A stretch of DNA of 64,000 nt, taken from Chamaecyparis obtusa. Taxonomy: Eukaryota > Streptophyta > Pinopsida > Cupressales > Cupressaceae. The notes under the pieces were generated by a model that saw nothing but the letters and a program-made list of their open reading frames with translations, searched no databases and was not told where the DNA came from. Position 1 is the stretch's first letter, and each line of letters opens with the position of its first letter. Positions 56,881 to 64,000 of this stretch are shown in pieces. The DNA lies in assembly GCA_027943335.1 (NCBI GenBank), contig BSBK01009257.1, positions 124,001-188,000 of the forward strand, given 5' to 3'. The position numbers were made by a program, and so were the translations under genes.

Positions 56881-58200
56881 TCATTTTCTCAACTTTGATT
56901 CCTGAAGTTGTCTACAAACCAAAACCTTGAGTGTTTGTTCCAAAGCGTAGATATGTTCTATCTGAAAATCTAGCCTCCAATTGATAAAAGAAGATTTTGA
57001 AATCCCATTCATGATGATTTGGGAATCACCTTCAATGATTAATTTGACATTTGCTTTGGAAGAACACCAATTTAGTCCAGCTTCCAATGCTGCAATTTCC
57101 ACCACATTATTTGTGGTATGTCCAACTTTCCTCACAATTCCTATCAACAATTCACCCTTATCATTTTTGATGGTAGCTCCTATACCATTGACTCCTAGGT
57201 TTCCTCTACTAGCTCCATCAAAGTTAAGCTTAACCCAACCTTTTGGAGGAGCCTGCCAACGAATTGTTTTCCTGTCCACTTTTATGTCTTTTAGCTGATG
57301 GTCTTCTCTATGCCTTATGTTCCAGTTCTTCTCCATCTCCAAATCCCATTTAGTCATAAATTTATAATTGAGCCCCAAAATTCTACTGTTTACCACTTCT
57401 TCTATAGCATTTTGAATCTTTAATTTGAGGAAACCGATGTCCAATGATTTTTCTTTGAATATTCTCCGATTTCTTTCTTTCCAAATGTGCCAAACTAGCA
57501 TGGAAGGACATACTAGCCAAAAAATACCCCATTTAGATTGAATTCTATTTTGAGGCCATGACGATAGGAAATCTTTAAGCGTACCATTTCTTACACCTTG
57601 CCAATGAATGTGCTCCAATAACCAATCCCAACATTCTCTTGCAATCAGACACCATAATAGGAGATGATCAACTGATTCTTCCTCTTGTCTGCACGTTATG
57701 CACCAATTCAGGCCTGAGATTCCAATAGCTTTTAATCTATTTCTTGTCAAAATCCTACCATGCAATGCCACCCAGAGGAAAGCACCAGCCTTAGGCAGAG
57801 GCCATTTTCCCCAACATAATTTAGTCGGCCAGTAATTATTTCTCTGCCTACACCTAAGAAGTTCATAACCCAACTTTACTGTATATTCTCCTGATTTTGA
57901 CGCACTCCAGATTAAAAAGTCCTCTTCGTTGGAACACATGACTAATTTTTTATTAAGTAACTCCTTCATACGAGTGCTATTGGTTGATTCCAGTTCACCC
58001 ACAATCCTCCAACAGGCCCTAGAAGAAGAAGGGGAATTAAATATCATATAATCAGCAACCTTGCTACCTAATGAGGATTCCATTCTATTCACCCACTCTT
58101 TATCCAAAAAGAAATTGTCAAATGGTTTATCCCCAAGCCATGAGTCTCTCCAAAACATCACTCTATTTCCATTACCAATCTGCCATGTGAGATGTTCCAT
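56881..58200 (-). pseudogene. LINE ORF2 C-terminus: zinc-binding region and RNase H (439 codons open)
   Basis: This is the longest open stretch in the window. The zf-RVT region reads WGKWPLPKAGAFLWVALHG, then CITCRQEEESVDHLLLWC (about 57640-57850), with its Cys and His residues intact. RNase H follows: LNFDGASRGNLGVNGIGA, then NNVVEIAALEAGLNW and IIEGDSQIIMNG (56960-57250), with the catalytic Asp, Glu and Asp present. In plants this RNase H is a known addition to L1-type ORF2. It continues in phase from the RT, separated by TAG 58318. The last catalytic positions after 56950 may be missing. Confidence 0.88.
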
Positions 58201-59780
58201 GATGACATTCTTGCTGTTTCAAATGTGCCTCCAAAAAAGTGAGCCAGAGGGAGTATCTACGACAGTTAAAATCCTGTCTGGATCCTGAGCATCTAGATAT
58301 TTGGCATTCATTATTTGCTACCATGGCTTGTCTGGACTTTTATACATCTTCCAGGCCAGCTTGACACCCAAAGCTGTGTTTTGAAAGTCCATGCTTCTCA
58401 AGCCTGCTCCTCTTTCCTCCTTGGCCAGACATGCTGTGTCCCAATTTATGAGATGAATTCTTTTATCGATTTTAGACCCCTCCCATAATTTTTTTTTAAG
58501 TAAATCATCTATCATTGAAGAAATCCTCTTAGACATACTGTATACTGACATGTGATAGATGGGAATGGCAGAGAGAACCGATTTGATCATGATGATCCTC
58601 CCTGCTTGATAGAGCCAACAGTTCTTCCAAGATGATGCTTTGGATCAGATTTTTTCAATGACTCCTTCCCAAAATTTGTTATCCAAATGCCCAAAAAAAA
58701 GAGATACTCCAAGGTATTGAATGGGGAAAGAACCTTCCTCGAATCCCAGTATATTAATGATGCTCTCTCTCATCTTCTTATTGGTATGAAGAAAGTAAAC
58801 CCTTGATTTAGAGGCATTCATAACTTGACCCGAATCACTGCCATAGGATGAAAGAATCGCCTTAATGCACCTAGCTTCCGATACTGATGCCACTCCAAAT
58901 AAAATGGCATCATCTGCAAATTGAGAATGCGTAATGGGATCTAAATTGTTCTAAATAGAAATGCCACACCATTTACCAAGCCTAGAGTTCAGCTTAATGA
59001 GGCGGCCAAGAGCTTCTGCCGTCAATACAAAAAGAAAGGGAGATAGGGGATCACCTTGCCTTAACCCATTAGTGGCTTGGAAAAAGCCAGTAATTGATCC
59101 ATTTACAAAAATAGAGAAGTGCATAGAAGAGATGCAAAAATGAATGCATTTGATCCATTCAGAGCAGAAACCAAAATGAGATAAAAGATCAAGTAAAAAG
59201 GGCCACCGAACTCTGTCGTAAGCTTTTCTGACATCAAGTTTTATGATCATACCTAGATTTTTGTTGCATTGCATACTGTGAATGGTTTCTCCTACCAAAA
59301 TGATACTATCTAAAATTTCCTGACCTAGAACAAATCCATGTTGTTCTGCCGATATGATTCTGTTGAGGATCGGTTTCAACCTGTTCACCATTGCCTTTGT
59401 CATAATTTTGTAAGCTGGATTGTCAAAAGCTTCTTTCTTAATTTCTTGAAGAGAACATGATTTCATTAATTGAAAATTTTCCTCATCTGAGACCACTCTA
59501 GGAATAATATCTAACAGGGAAGAGGCTGTCGAGGATAGATAATCCTTTGAGGAACCCAAGATGGATTGAAAATGGGTAGACGCTATCTCCTCGATGATGT
59601 CCTTGTTGTCCTGCCATATACCCTGATCATCCTGAATATGATTGATACTACTCTGTGCTCATTTAGCTTTAGCTGAAGCATGAAATAACCTTGAATTATG
59701 GTGCCCTTCCTGAATCCAATTTTCTCTTGACTTGTCTCTCTAGTAAATTTCTTCTCCGTAAAGAAGCTCTGCTAATTCAC
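58201..59780 (-). pseudogene. LINE ORF2 reverse transcriptase
   Basis: On minus: NRIISAEQHGFVLG, KLDVRKAYDRVRWPFL, GLRQGDPLSPFLFVLTAEAL (58951-59400), then QFADDAILFGV (about 58895-58930, catalytic FADD). Next come FPIQYLGVSLFFG (58700) and IPIYHMSVYSMSKRI (58318-58590). Stops at 58951 (TAG), 58645 (TGA) and 58318 (TAG) leave the phase unchanged. All RT blocks are present in order, so the body of the protein is complete but not translatable. A phase change lies between 59600 and 59780. Confidence 0.9.
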
Positions 59781-60362
59781 CTATTAGTAGTTTTTTCTGC
59801 TTTGAATTCTGAGTTGGTCATGCTTGATGCAATCACTGTTTGATTCAATTCTTCCAGTTCTCTTTCAACTCTGAGTTTTTTTGAGAAAATGTTTTTGAAG
59901 GAGGATCTATTCCATTCCTTAATTTTAATTTTAATCTCCTTCAATCTTTTAATCATAAAAAAACTCAGAGTGCCCTTATAATGATCGTTGTCTTTCCACC
60001 AAACTTCTAGATTTGGCAAAAAGTTCTAATCTCACCACCACATGTTTTGAAACCGAAAACTGCCCTTGGCCTTTGAGATAGAAGATAGAAGCTTTAATTG
60101 AATAGGAAAGTGGTCTGATAATGTCAAAGGAATGATGCTTGACTCCACATTGAAGCATGATTCAAACCAAAATGCATCCACCAGAAACCTATCCAATCTC
60201 TCTAAGATTCTAGTGAAGTTTGATCTTCTATTAGACCACGTGAATAGCCCATTGAATGTTACCACATCAATCAAACTATTATCCTGCACAAAATCTCTGA
60301 AATCATCTTTTATCATCTTAAAATGGAAGCACTTCCATCTTGATAGGTTTAGCACCCTCTTT
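59777..60362 (-). pseudogene. LINE ORF2 endonuclease, C-terminal part
   Basis: TWSNRRSNFTRILERLDRFL and LTLSDHFPIQLKL (60040-60250) are the last conserved blocks of the APE-type endonuclease, including the SDH catalytic motif. A linker to the RT follows (ERELEELNQ). The N-terminal half of the nuclease is missing because the element is 5'-truncated at about 60362. Confidence 0.85.
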
Positions 60363-60376
60363 TAATACATTTATCA

Positions 60377-61752
60377 TGATAGACATGTATTTAGGATGCA
60401 TTCTGCACTTGATTTCAGTAATCATAGGATTTTATGTCTATTCCTGACATTCTTTCCTATTCTGGCATCATTTTTAGGTTTCTGGGCATCCCTGGGACCT
60501 CTGCACTTGATTCTGGGTCAACTTGAGAAAAAGGTCAATGTCTTAGGTCAACCCTAACAAGGTCAGGGTCAAACTCGACCCTGACTAGGTCAAGGTCAAT
60601 GTTGACTTTGACCCCTTTCTCTAAATTTTATAGATCCTTAATTTTCAGGCTTCAGGCTTTCGAGAAATTTATTTTCCCGCCTCCGGGTTAGCCATTTCGG
60701 GTCTCGGGATGGTAAATCCTTTAATTACATTTAATCTAGGTATATTTTCTAAAGGTGAGGACCTAATTGGGATTTAATTCTCCAAGGTGGCCCATCTAGA
60801 GGAGTGTGCCCTATATCACTATAAAAGGAGGCCTTCCTCTCTCATTTTCACATCAAGTTTTCATATCTCATCTCAAGCAATTTCAAGCTCTCAAGTGCAA
60901 GCAAGAATTCAAGCAAGGGAAGAATAGTGAAGGTGCAAGTTAGCAAGAGGAAGATATAGAAGATCAAGCCATTGTTGACATCAAGCATCTTTGTAAACTC
61001 ATAATTGGAGCAAGAGAGATCCTTTCTTCCTTGATCCACCATTATCAACTTTCAAGCATTCAAGGATTCAATCATGGAGTAGCAATTACGGATTGTGAGT
61101 TTGGTAGAAGTACTTTAGCCTTGGGGGCTTGGTATGCTTTTCTATCTTATTCAAATCTATGCATTGTTATTTCATACACATTCATGCTAGGGTTTTGATC
61201 TAGAGGATTAGATCTTCACATTACACTTTCAATACATACACACACATTCTATTTCAATTGGCTATTCGTGGAGGTGGAGATCACCAAAATGGGGGTTTGA
61301 CTAAGGCAAAACCCTATATAGCCACCCCAAAACTCCCCTTTTTAGGTATCTATAGTTGTTGTTTTAAGGATCAGAGGACAAATTTGAGTACCCTTTTCGC
61401 CAAACTTCTAGGATTTGCGAATAGAATTTGAATCGGACTTCAAATAAAGAATGTGGTATTTGACCTTTTATGAGGGTCAAACTCGAGTTGAGCCATCTCC
61501 ATGAAAGATTTCTGGGTTTTCTTCATCTCAACATTTCTAGTCCAGGACAGGTTTCAAATTTTTTTGAAAGTGTACATAGACTTTAGAATACAAGTATTTA
61601 TAAATCAATTTCATGATGAGGTATGTATCTTGACCTAATTGATTTTCAAGTATTTTCAAATTTACTTATGCTATTCCAATTCAAATCCAATTTCAAATGA
61701 ATATGTGTTGAATGTTAGGTATATTACTATGTTTCCATTTTAACCATATTCA
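60377..61752 (+). repeat. 5' LTR of right-hand Tat-like gypsy element
   Basis: It is bounded by the LINE end (60362) and the primer site (61755). I set the start at TGATAGACATG (60377), since the end is ATTCA; this is an estimate. TATAAAAGGAGG at about 60820 is a likely promoter TATA. Around 60530-60620, GGTCAA is repeated in direct and inverted forms (GGTCAACC, GGTCAAGG, TTGACC). The partner LTR lies beyond the window. Confidence 0.7.
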
Positions 61753-61753
61753 T

Positions 61754-61775
61754 TTTGGTGAGCCCGACGTGAACT
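61754..61775 (+). other. Primer-binding-like site of Tat-like element
   Basis: TTTGGTGAGCCCGACGTGAA lies 1-2 bases after the LTR. TGGTGAGCCCGACGTG resembles the primer sites of Tat/Ogre-like elements but differs from that of the Tat derivative at 41643 (TGGCGCC), so the two belong to different families. Confidence 0.65.
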
Positions 61776-62046
61776 CTTTCTTTTATGGTGTTAGATTTAA
61801 ATCTTGTACGCTTATAAGATTAGATTTCTTTCTTGCATTTCTATTTCAAAAATACAAAAAAAAAATTGCAAAATTCCTTTAAAATACAAAAATATTTCTA
61901 TTTTTCATGCTTTTAGTACTTTCTTTGTATTCAACATGTATGATTCTTGTTTTGAGTAATTTGATGATGCTTTTATTATACAAGAGGATAGAATCCCTAA
62001 TGAGGTACATGGTAGTGAGGATGAAAATGGTTCAAATATAGTCTCC

Positions 62047-62595
62047 ATGGATCCTATTCCTATTTCACTCTCCCCCACAACCTCTCCAATTGACCTTTAC
62101 CATAGGGTGTGTGCATGGTTACCTTCATGTCCCACTATTTGTAACATTGATAAACCTAAAATGATCTATCCTACACCTTTGATGACGGTAAAAGGATGTC
62201 CTCGTATAACAATTAAAGGTAAACCTAGAGATCCTTTGGATTTCTTTGACAACACTGATTCCATTTCACATGCTTATCACACATGGAATAACCCTTAGCC
62301 TACTATTCCAGTTTCTTTACCTCCTTCTCAACCTATGCTTCCTCAAGCACCTAGGTATCCATCTACCTTTAAGGAGTATAACTTAGTTGACCAATTACGT
62401 GCTACTCCTGCTAAGATATCTTTATGGGAACTACTTCAAACATCCCTGACATATCATGAGGCATTGCAAAAAGCTCTATCTACTCTTCCTGCTTCACCTC
62501 CTAATCAAGAAAACATTCATTCTATTTTAGATTGTATGCATACTATGCCTTTTGTACCTCTATTGTGTTTTCTAATAATGATTTACCTTCCTTAG
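62047..62595 (+). pseudogene. Gag-protease linker remnant of Tat-like element
   Basis: One phase holds MDPIPISLSPTTSP, and after TAG 62296 EYNLVDQLRATPAKISLWEL and LLQTSLTYHEALQKALSTL. The YNLVDQL...TPAKISLWELL block is a conserved region before protease in Tat elements. A typical gag capsid domain is not present between the primer site and here, so most of gag has been lost. A phase change near 62580 leads to the protease. Confidence 0.75.
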
Positions 62596-62599
62596 AGGT

Positions 62600-64000
62600 G
62601 TAGAATCAATATGATGCTCTTATGGTGGTTGTCTCTATTAATCAGAGTATCATTCGTAGAACCTTAATTGACAATGGATCCAGACTTAATGTTTGTAGCA
62701 TGGATATGCTTAAGGTAATTAAGGCTGATTTATCTACTATTCAACCTGATAATGTTCCTATATGTGGATTTGATAATATTGTGAAAAGAACTTTGGGTAT
62801 TATTACCTTACTTGTTAAAGTAGGTCTAGTTATTCTAAATACTCCTATCCATGTTATGCCTGGACCTCTCAACTATAATCTTCTTTTAGGAAGACCTTGG
62901 TTACATACTATGCATGCAGTTCCTTCTACTCTTCATCGCAAGGTTAGGTTCATCTCTAATAATCTAATGTATACATTACATGCGGATGATGCTCCAAACC
63001 CTTGCTTAAATGCAGAATATGCTAAGAACTCTAAACCTATTCAACCTAATAAGGAGATTCAGAAACAAGCGGAGATACAACAATTTGAGATAAAACAACT
63101 TGAGATTCAAGAAGCTCCATCTTCTTCTTCTTCCTTGACTAAGGATGATTGGGGGACATTGGATTTTAATCCTACATTTATCAGAGAATATAAGGTCTTT
63201 GATTTGGAATTCATGAAGCAACAAAGTGAATTTGAGAAAAAGGTTTTTACTTCTTCTCCGTTGTCTAAAGAATTAAAAAGTAATTTTGTTGCCGCTTCGA
63301 TTAATGAAACACTTGACACTATAAAGCCTGATTGTTATGACATTGTGACATATGTCACTCCTTGGACTCCTTTTGATATGACTGATCGATATGGCCCTGG
63401 TTATCATTTTCTTAAGAAATCAAGATTTAATGGGAAAGGATGTGGTAATTATGAACAAGGTATACAAGTACCTCTAGATAATGACGTCTATGATCATATT
63501 TATGGATTAGGATTTAATCCTTATAGACAACCATCAGCTTTTCCTCTTAATGTTAATCATATTTGCAGTGGATAGTTGAAATTGGTTAACCCATTACTTA
63601 TTGACCTTAATCAACAATCCTCTTTGGATAATTTTCCTAAGGATGAAGCCTTAATGGAATTTTTAGGGGTTTATGAGGATCTACCTAAATTTCATCACAA
63701 ACAAGGAAAGCCTTATTGCTTAAAAATAGATGCTTACTTTGGAGAACATGAAGAACATGATATTCTCCCTTTACCAATGGATTCTCTGATAAGAAGTGAT
63801 TTGTTAATCACTGAGACTATTGATATTCAAGTGGATGAAATTGATTCTGAAAGGATGATAAAAATTGGAAAATGTTTGAATCAGGATGAATGTGATCAGT
63901 TGACTTCCCTTTTGCTCGAATTTAAGGATATCTTTGCTTGGACATATTCTAATATGCTAGGTATCGATTCTAAAATTGTTACTCATAACATTATTCTAAA
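62600..64000 (+). pseudogene. pol: Protease and start of RT of Tat-like element, runs off window
   Basis: One phase from about 62560 to the window end is interrupted only by TAG 62598 and TAG 63573. The protease reads TLIDNGSRLNVCSMDML (active-site DNGS near 62667) and NYNLLLGRPWLHTMHAVPST (62870-62930). A linker follows (YVTPWTPFDMTDRYGPGYHF, 63350-63410), then PLPMDSLIRSD and the RT lead-in LLLEFKDIFAWTYSNMLGID (63910-63970). DIFAW...MxGxD is the usual entry to plant Tat RT. The catalytic RT lies beyond the window. Both TAGs lie where Gln is usual. Confidence 0.87.

Larger units (their letters stand above)
56237..60362 (-). mobile_element. L1-type LINE, 5'-truncated, with RNase H and poly(A) end
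   Basis: On minus it runs from within the endonuclease (60362) through RT, zinc-binding region and RNase H to an A-run (plus-strand T11 at 56238-56248). Loss of the 5' part and a poly(A) end are marks of target-primed integration. No convincing target duplication was found: the low flank is repeat X and the high flank is an LTR. Most of ORF2 stays in one phase (59559 to 56881). Confidence 0.88.

Overview
This window is plant nuclear DNA made almost wholly of transposable elements. It holds no gene I would assign to the host, no tRNA or rRNA gene, and no bacterial feature. The lineages seen are Ty1/copia, Ty3/gypsy chromovirus, Tat/Ogre-like gypsy, L1-type LINEs whose second ORF carries an RNase H domain, one TRIM, and a decayed transposase-like gene. 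With AT-rich non-coding DNA between them, this mix fits a land plant with a large repeat-rich genome. A conifer or other gymnosperm is plausible, but the species cannot be fixed from sequence alone. Nearly every ORF is interrupted.

Layout. 1-3522: a gag-protease-only gypsy element (+), its 5' LTR cut by the window edge. 4540-7215: a degraded transposase-like gene (-). 7780-8131: microsatellites and two near-palindromes. About 8972-31265: a nested stack. The outermost layer is a minus-strand LTR element with a gag of five CCHC knuckles and a second ORF of about 1200 codons in which I find no polymerase domain. Into that ORF a 337-bp TRIM has inserted (TSD GATCT). Into the gag a chromovirus has inserted (14550-28030, minus, TSD AATAT), and into that a Ty1/copia element (18727-25721, plus, TSD CAAAC). 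By-eye LTR divergence falls from about 10-11% (outer) to 8-9% (chromovirus) to 5-6% (copia), in the order the nesting requires. 31266-40080: mostly unassigned DNA with a 475-bp tandem repeat, a GC-rich minisatellite and a long GA tract. 40083-44850: a non-LTR reverse-transcriptase remnant split by a Tat-like element (40702-44799) that has lost nearly all of gag-pol. 44851-49300: AT-rich, nothing recognised. 49475-51366: the 5' half of an L1-type LINE (+), cut in its endonuclease by a copia-like LTR (51367-52914), beside a second copia element (52927 to about 55945, minus). 56237-60362: a 5'-truncated LINE (-) with a poly(A) end. About 60377-64000: the LTR, gag remnant, protease and start of RT of a Tat-like element (+), running off the window.

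The best candidate for something undescribed is the outer minus-strand element: a pol-less LTR element with a five-knuckle gag and a very long unrecognised ORF that has its own TATA-like box. Two further points stand out. All eight stops interrupting the nested copia gag-pol and the right-hand Tat element are TAG, mostly at expected glutamine codons, as CHG-methylation decay would produce. Several LTR families here also share one LTR architecture: a CCCCAC block, CTCCTAACAGGG arrays and a TGATTCACCCC end.
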